DNA of 64,000 nucleotides from JAGHKQ01 sp041920565. GTDB taxonomy: Bacteria; Bacillota; Bacilli; Bacillales; Bacillaceae_G. Shown piece after piece: positions 17,320 to 25,707 of the stretch. Positions within the stretch are counted from its first letter, which is position 1, and each line of letters starts with the position of its first letter. A program made the position numbers and the translations under genes. The notes beneath the pieces are model-generated. The model was not told where the DNA came from. It worked only from the letters and a program-made list of their open reading frames with translations, and searched no databases. The stretch lies in assembly GCA_041920565.1 (NCBI GenBank), contig JBHGXS010000067.1, forward strand, positions 62,001-126,000, read 5' to 3'.

Positions 17320-18438
17320 TTATCCCAAATACCATAATTTTTCGCCATTACGGTACACTTCGTCAATTGTAGCACCGCCCAAGCACTCTTCTCCGTCATA
17401 AAAGACAACAGCTTGTCCCGGTGTGATGGCGCGGATCGGCTCATCACATACAATACGAACTGTATCATCATCTAAAATATGGACCGTTACTCCGTTATCT
17501 GCTTGACGATAACGAAATTTCGCCGTGCACTTAAATTCTTTGGATTTCGGCTTGCCGCTTATCCAGTTGACTTTCGTTGCAATTACTTCATCGCCGTACA
17601 ACAATTCGTTATGGAAGCCTTGATCCACATATAAAATATTTTCTTTTAAGTTTTTACCGACAGCAAACCATGGCTCACCGTTTCCACCGATGCCAAGACC
17701 ATGGCGTTGTCCGATTGTATAGTACATCAAACCATCGTGTTTGCCTTTTACTTCACCGGATAAAGTTTGCATTTGTCCCGGTTGCGCAGGCAAGTAGTTG
17801 CTTAAAAACTCCTTGAAATTGCGTTCTCCGATAAAACAAATGCCCGTGCTGTCTTTTTTAGAAGCTGTTGCCAAGCCTGCTTCTTTTGCTATTTGGCGAA
17901 TTTCGGGCTTTGTGTAACCGCCTAACGGAAACATAACTTTGGACAGCTGCTCTTGATTAAGCTGATTTAAGAAGTACGTTTGATCTTTATTGTCATCTAC
18001 GCCGCGAAGCATCTTGTACTCGCCGTCACGATATTCTACACGAGCATAATGACCGGTTGCCAAATAATCTGCTCCCAACGTTTTGGCATGCTCCAAAAAG
18101 GCTTTAAACTTAATTTCCTTGTTGCACATTACGTCCGGATTAGGCGTACGGCCCGCCTTATATTCCTCTAAAAAGTACGTAAACACTTTATCCCAATATT
18201 GCTTTTCAAAGTTCACAGCATAATACGGGATGCCAATTTGATTACATACTTGAATCACATCATTATAGTCTTCTGTAGCTGTACATACTCCATTTTCGTC
18301 CGTGTCATCCCAGTTTTTCATGAACACGCCGATTACGTCATATCCTTGTTGCTTCAAAAGAAGCGCAGCTACGGATGAATCAACACCGCCCGACATGCCA
18401 ACAACGACTCGTGTTTCATGCGGTAATTTGTTGTTCAT
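17320..18438 (-). CDS. mnmA: tRNA-specific 2-thiouridylase MnmA
   Basis: A 372-residue enzyme that adds sulfur to U34 of tRNA-Lys, -Glu and -Gln. The PP-loop SGGVDSS is at residues 16-22; the two catalytic cysteines are Cys105 (DVMCNKEIKF) and Cys201 (STGICFIGERNF). The ATG at 18438 (9 bases from AGGAGG) is chosen over the GTG just before it. The cysteine desulfurase gene lies 15 bases upstream and is its likely direct sulfur donor, as shown for the B. subtilis YrvO-MnmA pair. Confidence 0.96.
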   Translation of the reverse strand: MNNKLPHETRVVVGMSGGVDSSVAALLLKQQGYDVIGVFMKNWDDTDENGVCTATEDYNDVIQVCNQIGIPYYAVNFEKQYWDKVFTYFLEEYKAGRTPNPDVMCNKEIKFKAFLEHAKTLGADYLATGHYARVEYRDGEYKMLRGVDDNKDQTYFLNQLNQEQLSKVMFPLGGYTKPEIRQIAKEAGLATASKKDSTGICFIGERNFKEFLSNYLPAQPGQMQTLSGEVKGKHDGLMYYTIGQRHGLGIGGNGEPWFAVGKNLKENILYVDQGFHNELLYGDEVIATKVNWISGKPKSKEFKCTAKFRYRQADNGVTVHILDDDTVRIVCDEPIRAITPGQAVVFYDGEECLGGATIDEVYRNGEKLWYLG

Positions 18439-18456
18439 CACCCTTCACCTCCTGTT

Positions 18457-19599
18457 CTATGCTGTTAATCGTTTGATGATTTTCACAGTCTCATATGCCG
18501 CTTTTTCGACTTGCTCTTTCGTATTGCCATAGCCAAAACTAAAACGGATGGAAGATCGGATTTTATCGGATCCTTTTCCGAACATGGCTACCAATACGTG
18601 AGACGGGTCAATGGAGCCTGCAGTACATGCTGAACCACTGGATACAGCAATACCTGCTAAGTCCAAATTGACAAGGAATGATTCTACGTCAATTCCCTTG
18701 AAGCTCACGTTCAAAACGTGAGGCAAGCAATGCTCCTTGCTGCCGTTAATCTCAAACGAAATTTCTTCACTTTGGAAGATGGATATCATTATATCCTTAA
18801 AAGCATGATATTGTTGAGTTTTTTGCTCACGCTCCCGTTCTGCCAATAAAACTGCGTGATGCAAGCCGACTACTCCCGGCACATTTTCCGTTCCGGCTCT
18901 TCTCTTTCGCTCCTGCTCTCCGCCTGTTAACTGCGGGCTGAACTTTACATTTTGAGCGGCATATAAAAAGCCGACTCCTTTTGGTCCATTGATTTTATGG
19001 CTTGAGATGGACAATAAATCAATGCCCATTTCTTTTACATCGATGGACAGCAAACCGTAAGCTTGTACAGCATCTGTATGGAAAAAGGCTTGATGATCTC
19101 GCAATGCATCCCCTATTTCCTGAATCGGCTGTACTGTTCCTACCTCATTGTTGCCAAACATGACAGAAACGAGAATAGTCCGGTCAGTCAATGCTTGCTG
19201 CAAGTCTTTAATAGCGATTCTGCCTTCTCTGTCCACCGGCAAATATGTCACTTCAAAACCTTCCTTTTCCAGTGCCTTGCATGTATTCAGCACCGCATGA
19301 TGCTCGATGGCAGTTGTAATGATATGATTTCCTTTATGACGATTCGCCCTTGCGACACCAAGCAGCGCCAAGTTGTCGGCTTCCGTTCCGCCGCTTGTAA
19401 AAATAATTTCATTCGGCTGCGCACCGATGCTTGCTGCACATGCCCGGCGCGCTTCATCGATTGCATGACGGCTTTGGCGTCCGAAGAAATGAATGCTGGA
19501 CGGATTGCCGAATATCTCCGTCATATACGGAATCATCTTTTCAACAACTTCAGGGTGAACGGGCGAAGTCGCCGCATGATCTAAATAAATGCGTTCCAT
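18457..19599 (-). CDS. yrvO: Cysteine desulfurase dedicated to tRNA thiolation (YrvO)
   Basis: A 380-residue PLP enzyme of the NifS/IscS class that takes sulfur from cysteine as a persulfide. Lys202 in SISSHKINGPKG binds PLP; Cys325 in SSGSACTAGSI is the persulfide carrier, in a long flexible loop typical of IscS-type enzymes. Full length; ATG 19599 with GAAGGA 8 bases upstream. Position directly before mnmA and after cymR marks it as the YrvO homologue rather than SufS or NifZ-linked desulfurases. Confidence 0.94.
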   Translation of the reverse strand: MERIYLDHAATSPVHPEVVEKMIPYMTEIFGNPSSIHFFGRQSRHAIDEARRACAASIGAQPNEIIFTSGGTEADNLALLGVARANRHKGNHIITTAIEHHAVLNTCKALEKEGFEVTYLPVDREGRIAIKDLQQALTDRTILVSVMFGNNEVGTVQPIQEIGDALRDHQAFFHTDAVQAYGLLSIDVKEMGIDLLSISSHKINGPKGVGFLYAAQNVKFSPQLTGGEQERKRRAGTENVPGVVGLHHAVLLAEREREQKTQQYHAFKDIMISIFQSEEISFEINGSKEHCLPHVLNVSFKGIDVESFLVNLDLAGIAVSSGSACTAGSIDPSHVLVAMFGKGSDKIRSSIRFSFGYGNTKEQVEKAAYETVKIIKRLTA

Positions 19600-19635
19600 T
19601 CTAAATTCCTTCTTTCCTGGATGTTAGACGAAAAC

Positions 19636-20052
19636 TTAAATAAAGAACATGTATCCTTGCTGATTTTCTTCATCGTATCGAACTAAATCCTCTAACGTTG
19701 TGCTGTCCAACACTTCTTGGACAGCGTCGCGAATACGCTCCCATAAATGGCGCTGCGCCGGCTTTTCTTCTTCCAGCATTTCTACCGGGCTGATCGGTCC
19801 TTCCAGCACCCGGATAATATCTCCTGCCGTAATATTTGCCGGCTGATCAGCCAAAACATAGCCGCCATATGCGCCTCGCGTACTTTTTACTAAACGGGCA
19901 TTACGCAAAGGCGAAATAAGCTGCTCTAAATAATGCTCGGATAACTCATGTGCTTGGGCGATGGATTTTAACGAAATTGGTCCTTCTCCATATTTTTTTG
20001 CCAAATCAATCATAATCGTTAAACCGTAACGGCCTTTTGTAGAAATCTTCAA
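19636..20052 (-). CDS. cymR: CymR, Rrf2-family repressor of cysteine metabolism
   Basis: A 138-residue winged-helix regulator. It has the Rrf2 start MKISTKGRYGLTIMIDLA and the recognition region ISLKSIAQAHELSEHYLEQL. There is no cysteine at all, so it cannot carry an Fe-S cluster like IscR; in B. subtilis CymR works in complex with the cysteine synthase CysK. TTG 20052 is the start: GGGGTG lies 6 bases upstream and the length then equals CymR; the longer frame to 20085 adds non-homologous residues. The yrrT operon, a known CymR target, begins at the left edge of this window. Confidence 0.9.
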   Translation of the reverse strand: MKISTKGRYGLTIMIDLAKKYGEGPISLKSIAQAHELSEHYLEQLISPLRNARLVKSTRGAYGGYVLADQPANITAGDIIRVLEGPISPVEMLEEEKPAQRHLWERIRDAVQEVLDSTTLEDLVRYDEENQQGYMFFI

Positions 20053-20168
20053 TATTCGCACCCCATTTTCATTCAATATAAACAACCTGTTATGTATATT
20101 TTGTCAGTCATCTTTATTGTTGCCCAAAGAAACAGGTTTGTAACTGCATATCGAAATAAGCCTCTAAA

Positions 20169-20177
20169 ATTATATCA
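20169..20177 (-). promoter_or_regulatory. Extended -10 promoter of cymR
   Basis: Minus strand TGATATAAT, a consensus -10 with the TGn extension, about 115 bases before the cymR start. No good -35 is visible at 17 bases. Confidence 0.5.
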
Positions 20178-20229
20178 TAAGACAGCATTGTGAGAAATTT
20201 CAACTCTTGTGCAAATGATGATAAGATAA

Positions 20230-20975
20230 AGGAAACTTGGCTGAAGCCAATGCAGAGAAGTCCCTTTCCAGAAGGGACAGTCGGTAGGAGTCTTACAACA
20301 GTAATAAAAAATGTCATTACTCATGACAAGCGACAATCGGGTATTTGAGAACATCAATAAAACAACACGAATGAAAAAACTGGAACAAAAGCTAAAACGA
20401 GTCCAACGCTCGTTAAGCAGAAAGTATGAATATTATAAGAAAGGTGGGAACGCTGTTACTGGATTGAGACGGAATCTCAACAAACAAGTGCTACAAGTCC
20501 AGAAATTGCATCAACGACTCGCTGCGATTCGTCATGCCTATCAAGACTATGTCATCTGGCAATTGGTGAAAACCATTGTTTATTACAGTCGAGCATTTGA
20601 ATATAAAAGGCATGATGAAGAACAAACATACGACCCAGTCTATAGCCAAACAATCCTTGTATCGATTCAAAACACGGAATCGAATTGCGGGAAGTGGACA
20701 CCTGGTATCCTTCCAGTAAACTGTGTTCATGCTGCGGGAAAAAGAAGGTTGCCTTGTCCCTTTCAGAACGCATATTCCGTTGTGAGTGTGGATTCGAAAT
20801 GGATCGAGATGTAAACGCGGCAATCAATTTGAAGGATGCGGCGGCATACACGGTTCAAGCGTGTATATGTACCGATGGCTAGTCGGGAATTTACGCCTGT
20901 GGAGTGTTAGAACCACCGCAGTAGCGAGCAAGTGGCGAAGCGGAACACGCAGATGCAGGAACGTTCTGGATGAGT
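20230..20975 (+). mobile_element. Decayed IS605/IS1341-type element
   Basis: A remnant of an IS200/IS605-family element made of a broken tnpB (20311-20882) and a following structured 3' tail (about 20883-20975, beginning AGTCGGGAATTTACGCCTG) that corresponds to the guide-RNA (omega/reRNA) and right-end region of such elements. Upstream, a hairpin GTCCCTT/AAGGGAC (about 20259-20278) may belong to it too, but its left end cannot be placed. No tnpA is present. The element separates cymR from rarA. Confidence 0.7.
20311..20882 (+). pseudogene. tnpB: Broken tnpB (RNA-guided nuclease of IS605 elements)
   Basis: Three reading frames must be joined. The first (20311 to about 20575) has ENINKTTRMKKLEQKLKRVQ and KQVLQVQKLHQRLAAIR. 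A second frame (about 20573-20655) has ITVEHLNIKGMMKNKHTT, which carries the RuvC-II Glu region. The third (about 20660-20882) has ELREVDTWYPSSKLCSCCGK and FRCECGFEMDRDVNAAINL, the zinc finger and RuvC-III Asp. The N-terminal half including RuvC-I is missing and about ten residues are deleted before GIELREV. It cannot make an active protein. At least two frameshifts plus a 5' deletion show it is old. Confidence 0.85.
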
Positions 20976-21009
20976 GCAGTTGTACACATTTTCAGTAGCA
21001 GCGAGAGAC

Positions 21010-22275
21010 ATGAATCAACCGCTTGCTTTTCGCATGAGACCTGCTCGTCTGGAAGACATCCTCGGGCAGCAGCATTTAGTCGGAGAAGGAAAAATATTAA
21101 ATCGCATGGTAAAAGCGAAGCATTTGCAATCCATGATTTTATACGGTCCGCCGGGTGTCGGCAAAACCTCCATCGCAAGAGCTATTGCTGGAAGTACGGA
21201 AACTCCCTTCCGCATGCTCAATGCGGTTACTCACAATAAAAAAGATATGGAAATCGTCGTGGCAGAAGCTAAAATGTCCCGAAAACTCATTTTAATTTTA
21301 GATGAAGTCCATCGCTTGGACAAAGCGAAGCAAGACTTCTTGCTTCCGCATCTCGAAAGCGGTCTGCTTATTTTAATCGGGGCTACGACAAGCAACCCCT
21401 TTCATTCCATTAACTCAGCCATTCGCAGCCGCTGTCAAATTTTCGAGCTTCATCCTCTTACACCAGAAGATATTTTAACGGGCTTGAAACGGGCTTTGCA
21501 GGATAAAGAAAACGGCTTAGGCATGTATTCTGTTTCCATTTCAGAGGAAGCGCTGCTTCATTTTTCAGAGCGTTCCGGGGGCGACATTCGCTCTGCCTAT
21601 AATGCTTTAGAACTTGCGGTTTTATCTACTCCGCAAAACGAAGACGGCATTATTGAAATCACTTTATCTATTGCGGAAGAATGCTTGCAGCAAAAGAGCT
21701 TTGTTCATGATAAAGACGGCGACTCTCATTATGATGTTCTGTCCGCTTTTCAAAAAAGCATAAGGGGCAGCGATGTGAACGCAGCTTTACACTATTTGGC
21801 AAGATTGATTGAAGCAGGAGATCTGCCAAACTTAACAAGGCGATTAACTGTCATAGCATATGAAGATATCGGACTTGCCAATCCGCAAGCCGGTCCGCGT
21901 ACATTGGCTGCAATCGAAGCAGCAGAGCGCGTCGGCTTGCCGGAAGCCAGAATACCGCTAGCAAATGCCGTGATTGAGCTATGCCTATCTCCCAAGTCTA
22001 ACTCTGCTTATAAAGCTATTGATGCAGCTTTGCATGATTTGCGAACGAAAAATGTGGGAGAGATTCCTGCTCACTTGAAGGATGCTCATTACACAGGAGC
22101 AAAATCACTTGGCCGCGGAATCGGCTACTTATATCCTCACGATTTTCCCAATGGATGGGTAAAACAGCAGTATTTGCCTAACAGTATACGAAATCGTGTA
22201 TATTACGAGCCAAAAGAAACCGGAAAGTTCGAACAGGCTCTTGCCGCTGTCTATGAGCGTCTTCGTGAAAAATAA
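21010..22275 (+). CDS. rarA: RarA/MgsA-type replication-associated AAA+ ATPase (YrvN)
   Basis: A 421-residue AAA+ ATPase of the RarA/MgsA/WRNIP1 family that acts at stalled replication forks. Walker A GPPGVGKT is at residues 46-53, Walker B LILDEVH about 60 residues on, sensor 1 IGATTSNPF and the C-terminal tetramerisation domain with YEDIGLANPQAGPRTLAA follow. ATG 21010 is the homologous start (MNQPLAFRMRPARLEDIL) but only a weak GAGAG precedes it; the frame stays open to GTG 20974 inside the transposon tail. The native promoter and leader seem to have been displaced by the element. Confidence 0.93.
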   Translation: MNQPLAFRMRPARLEDILGQQHLVGEGKILNRMVKAKHLQSMILYGPPGVGKTSIARAIAGSTETPFRMLNAVTHNKKDMEIVVAEAKMSRKLILILDEVHRLDKAKQDFLLPHLESGLLILIGATTSNPFHSINSAIRSRCQIFELHPLTPEDILTGLKRALQDKENGLGMYSVSISEEALLHFSERSGGDIRSAYNALELAVLSTPQNEDGIIEITLSIAEECLQQKSFVHDKDGDSHYDVLSAFQKSIRGSDVNAALHYLARLIEAGDLPNLTRRLTVIAYEDIGLANPQAGPRTLAAIEAAERVGLPEARIPLANAVIELCLSPKSNSAYKAIDAALHDLRTKNVGEIPAHLKDAHYTGAKSLGRGIGYLYPHDFPNGWVKQQYLPNSIRNRVYYEPKETGKFEQALAAVYERLREK

Positions 22276-22343
22276 TAGAATAAAATAGTAAGATCCCGGT
22301 AAAGCTAAGCAAAAATAGCAGCGACACTGGAGGTTTACAAGCT

Positions 22344-22985
22344 ATGAAAATTCGCCAAGATGCATGGTCTCCAAAAGACGATTTACTTCTGGCAGAGACT
22401 GTGCTCCGTCATATAAGAGAAGGCAGTACACAGCTGAAAGCATTCGACGAAGTGGGAGATAAGTTGAACCGCACATCTGCTGCCTGCGGTTTTCGATGGA
22501 ACGCAGAAGTGCGTCAGGGATACGAAGAAGCTGTTCAAATCGCAAAGAAGCAGCGCAAAGAATTAAAACGGACATTAGCAAATAAAGAACGAAAAAATAC
22601 AGCTTTATTGCAGCCGCCAAAGAAAGTTGTTATTGATGCAGAATTTTCCGAGGAAATTTCTGAAGCGTCGTCTAGTCTTTCCATGGAAGCCGTGATTGCT
22701 TATTTGCAGCAATTGCAGCTTAACAATCAAGATACGACAGCTCTGCAAAAGGAATATGCACGTTTGAAACAAGAGAATGGGGAACTGCTAAGGAAACATG
22801 AAGAGCTCAAAAAACGGATGCGCAAGCTTTCTGAACAGCAAACAGCGATTCAAGAAGACTATGAAACTTTAGTGCGAATCATGGACCGTGCACGAAAGCT
22901 CGTGCTTCTTGATGAGGCGGATGACCGTATGGCTCCTATTTTTAAAATGGATAAAAACGGAAATTTGGAAATTATATCAAAATAA
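22344..22985 (+). CDS. RsfA-family prespore-type transcription regulator
   Basis: A 213-residue protein with an N-terminal Myb/SANT-like DNA-binding region, RQDAWSPKDDLLLAETVLRH and ACGFRWNAEVRQGYEEA, that defines the RsfA family. B. subtilis RsfA and YlbO tune sigma-F and sigma-E regulons in sporulation. The C-terminal half (about 105-190) is a long coiled coil (heptads around LQKEYARLKQENGELLRKHE), likely for dimerisation. GGAGG lies 10 bases before the ATG. It stands alone between rarA and tcdA, on the plus strand, and ends in a terminator shared with tcdA. Which paralogue it is cannot be settled here. Confidence 0.88.
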   Translation: MKIRQDAWSPKDDLLLAETVLRHIREGSTQLKAFDEVGDKLNRTSAACGFRWNAEVRQGYEEAVQIAKKQRKELKRTLANKERKNTALLQPPKKVVIDAEFSEEISEASSSLSMEAVIAYLQQLQLNNQDTTALQKEYARLKQENGELLRKHEELKKRMRKLSEQQTAIQEDYETLVRIMDRARKLVLLDEADDRMAPIFKMDKNGNLEIISK

Positions 22986-23016
22986 AAACTCCTCCCGTCT
23001 GGGAAGGAGTTTTTTT
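22985..23016. terminator. Bidirectional terminator between the rsfA-like gene and tcdA
   Basis: Stem ACTCCTCCC / GGGAAGGAGT with a 4-base loop (22988-23010), A-run on the left and TTTTTTT on the right; serves convergent transcripts. Confidence 0.85.
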
Positions 23017-23784
23017 CTATTCTTGTCCAACACGATTGACTTTTACATCTTTTAACAGTTCACGCACAACATAGCTTGTCATAATCAAGCCTGCCACTGA
23101 AGGAACAAACGCGTTTGAGGACGGCGGCATTTTCGCCTTGCGGATTTTCGTATTCTCATCCGGCACGATTTCTTGCCGAACCTCTTCACGAATCACGATT
23201 GGGCTTTCGTCAGAAAACACTACCTTAACGCCTTTTTTAATGCCTTCCTTACGCAATTTTGTACGAATAACCTTTGCGATTGGGTCTGTATGCGTTTTAG
23301 AAATATCAGCGATTTGGAACCGCGTCGGATCCATTTTATTTGCTGCCCCCATGCTGGAGATAATACGAATGTTACGCTTTAAGCATTCTTTAATTAAATG
23401 GATTTTGTACGTGATTGTATCAGAAGCATCAATTACAAAGTCCAAGCCATGGGAGAAAAACTCTTCATATGTCTCCTCTGTATAAAACATTTGCAACGCA
23501 ATGACTTCACAGTCCGGGTTGATGTCAGCAATGCGTTTCTTCATTAGTTCTACTTTCGGTTGTCCAACCGTAGACAACAGGGCATGGACTTGACGATTGA
23601 CGTTCGTGATGTCTACAACGTCCTTGTCAACAAGCACAAGACGTCCCACACCTGAACGAGCCAAAGCTTCTGCCGCGAAAGAGCCTACGCCGCCAATTCC
23701 TAAAACACCTACTGTGCTGTTTTTTAATATTTCAAGTCCTTCTTTTCCAAAGGCCAATTCGTTACGTGAAAATTGATGTAGCAT
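23017..23784 (-). CDS. tcdA: tRNA threonylcarbamoyladenosine dehydratase TcdA (YrvM)
   Basis: A 255-residue E1/ThiF-fold enzyme that uses ATP to cyclise t6A37 of tRNA to ct6A. The nucleotide-binding GIGGVGSFAAEALARSG is at residues 30-46, then VDKDVVDITNVNRQ with the catalytic-loop Arg; the FVIDASDT and MGAANKMDPTRF stretches follow. The C-terminus is the family's MPPSSNAFVPSVAGLIM. AGGAG lies 9 bases before the ATG. It is downstream of aspS but separated by a strong terminator, so it probably has its own promoter in the 135-base gap. Confidence 0.93.
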   Translation of the reverse strand: MLHQFSRNELAFGKEGLEILKNSTVGVLGIGGVGSFAAEALARSGVGRLVLVDKDVVDITNVNRQVHALLSTVGQPKVELMKKRIADINPDCEVIALQMFYTEETYEEFFSHGLDFVIDASDTITYKIHLIKECLKRNIRIISSMGAANKMDPTRFQIADISKTHTDPIAKVIRTKLRKEGIKKGVKVVFSDESPIVIREEVRQEIVPDENTKIRKAKMPPSSNAFVPSVAGLIMTSYVVRELLKDVKVNRVGQE

Positions 23785-23869
23785 ACATACTCACTCCTAG
23801 TGCGAAATAGTCCAATTTGTATTCTACTTTTTTTCCTACTATTTGTATAGAAAAAGTTATAACACAGAC

Positions 23870-23908
23870 AAAAAAATCCTATGTGGATTTAGTATATCCA
23901 CATAGGAT
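23870..23908 (-). terminator. hisS-aspS terminator
   Basis: A perfect 13-bp stem (23876-23888 with 23896-23908), 7-base loop, then TTTTTT on the minus strand directly after aspS. Confidence 0.92.
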
Positions 23909-23919
23909 GGTATTGATAG

Positions 23920-25695
23920 TTATCCTTTTTTCGTTTTCTTTAATTGAAGGTGAAGCTCATCTAATTGAGCAGGTGCTACCTCGCCCGGCGCATCTGTCAG
24001 TAAGCAGCTTGCGCTTGCTGTTTTCGGGAAGGCAATCGTGTCACGAAGATTTGTGCAGCCTGCCAATAACATCACCAATCGGTCTAATCCTAACGCGATT
24101 CCGCCGTGCGGAGGAGTCCCGTACTCAAATGCTTCCAGCAAGAAACCGAACTGCGCTTGCGCTTCTTCTTTTGTGAAGCCCAGCACCTTGAACATTTTTT
24201 CTTGAACATCGCGCTCGTATATACGTAAAGAACCGCCGCCAAGCTCATATCCGTTCAATACAAGGTCGTATGCTTGCGCACGTACTTGACCCGGATCAGT
24301 ATCTAATAACGGAATATCTTCACGGAACGGCATTGTAAACGGATGGTGCGCCGCGAAGTAGCGGCCAGCTTCTTCATCGTACTCTAAAAGCGGCCAATCT
24401 GTTACCCAAAGGAAATTGAACTTGCTTTCGTCGATTAATCCCAATTCTTTTCCGAGCTTTAAACGAAGAGCACCTAAGCTGTCCGCCACAACGGATTTTT
24501 TGTCAGCTACAAATAATAATAAATCTCCCGCTTCTGCTTGTAAAAGCGCTGTAATTGTTGCGCTGTCTTCTTCATTAAAGAATTTTGCGATCGGGCCTTT
24601 TAAGCCGTCTGCTTCCACTTTGAGCCAAGCAAGACCTTTCGCCCCATAAATTTTTACAAACTCAGTTAATGCATCAATGTCTTTGCGGGAGTATTTATCC
24701 GCTGCTCCTTTAGCATTGATGGCTTTCACTTGTCCGCCGCTTTCTACCGCACTTGTAAATACTTTAAAGCCGCAGCCTGCCGCAAACTCAGAAAGGTCTG
24801 TCAGCTCCATCGCAAAGCGTGTATCCGGTTTGTCGGAGCCATAGCGTCCCATCGCTTCATCGTATGTCATACGAGGGAACGGAGTTGGGATATCCAGCCC
24901 CTTTGCTTCTTTCATCACTGAAGCCATCATTGCTTCTATCATTTCAATTAGCTCTTCCTGTGTCAGGAATGATGTTTCAATATCGATTTGCGTAAATTCC
25001 GGCTGACGGTCCGCACGTAGATCCTCATCACGGAAACAGCGTGCTACTTGATAATAACGTTCAAAGCCCCCGACCATAAGAAGCTGTTTAAAGATTTGTG
25101 GAGATTGCGGCAATGCATAAAATTCACCGGGATGTACGCGGCTCGGCACTAAGTAATCACGTGCTCCCTCAGGAGTGCTCTTTGTTAAAATCGGTGTTTC
25201 TACTTCTAAAAAGCCTTCGCTGTCTAAAAAGTTTCGCATCGCTTTTGTGACATTATGGCGCAATTTGAATGTTTCAAGCATAACCGGACGGCGTAAGTCT
25301 AAATAGCGGTACTTTAATCGAACATCCTCGGACACGTCCGTTTGGTCTGCGATAACAAACGGAGGCGTTTTCGCACTGTTTAAAACAACAAGTTCGGTCG
25401 CTTGTACTTCAATACGGCCTGTTGCCAAGTTCTCGTTAACGGTTCCTTGCGCACGCTCTACCACTGTTCCTTTTACATGAAGCACATATTCATTGCGGAC
25501 TGTCTCCGCTTTTTTTAGTGCCTCTTTTGAAACTTCCGGACTGAACACAACTTGCACAAGTCCAGTGCGATCACGTAAATCAATGAAAATTAAACCTCCC
25601 AAATCCCTGCGCTTTTGCACCCAGCCTTTCAGCTCTACTTGCTTGCCAACATCTTCTGTTCTCACTTCTCCGCAATAATGCGTTCTTTCAGCCAT
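23920..25695 (-). CDS. aspS: Aspartyl-tRNA synthetase
   Basis: A 591-residue class IIb synthetase. An N-terminal OB-fold anticodon domain (VELKGWVQKRRDLGGLIFID) is followed by the catalytic core with motif 2 FRDEDLRADRQPEFTQID, the GAD-type insertion of bacterial AspRS, and motif 3 GIALGLDRLVMLLAG. Length fits the long bacterial form. It starts 12 bases after hisS, with AGGAGGA upstream, and shares the hisS T-box and terminator. Confidence 0.97.
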   Translation of the reverse strand: MAERTHYCGEVRTEDVGKQVELKGWVQKRRDLGGLIFIDLRDRTGLVQVVFSPEVSKEALKKAETVRNEYVLHVKGTVVERAQGTVNENLATGRIEVQATELVVLNSAKTPPFVIADQTDVSEDVRLKYRYLDLRRPVMLETFKLRHNVTKAMRNFLDSEGFLEVETPILTKSTPEGARDYLVPSRVHPGEFYALPQSPQIFKQLLMVGGFERYYQVARCFRDEDLRADRQPEFTQIDIETSFLTQEELIEMIEAMMASVMKEAKGLDIPTPFPRMTYDEAMGRYGSDKPDTRFAMELTDLSEFAAGCGFKVFTSAVESGGQVKAINAKGAADKYSRKDIDALTEFVKIYGAKGLAWLKVEADGLKGPIAKFFNEEDSATITALLQAEAGDLLLFVADKKSVVADSLGALRLKLGKELGLIDESKFNFLWVTDWPLLEYDEEAGRYFAAHHPFTMPFREDIPLLDTDPGQVRAQAYDLVLNGYELGGGSLRIYERDVQEKMFKVLGFTKEEAQAQFGFLLEAFEYGTPPHGGIALGLDRLVMLLAGCTNLRDTIAFPKTASASCLLTDAPGEVAPAQLDELHLQLKKTKKG

Positions 25696-25707
25696 TTTTG
25701 TCTCCTC

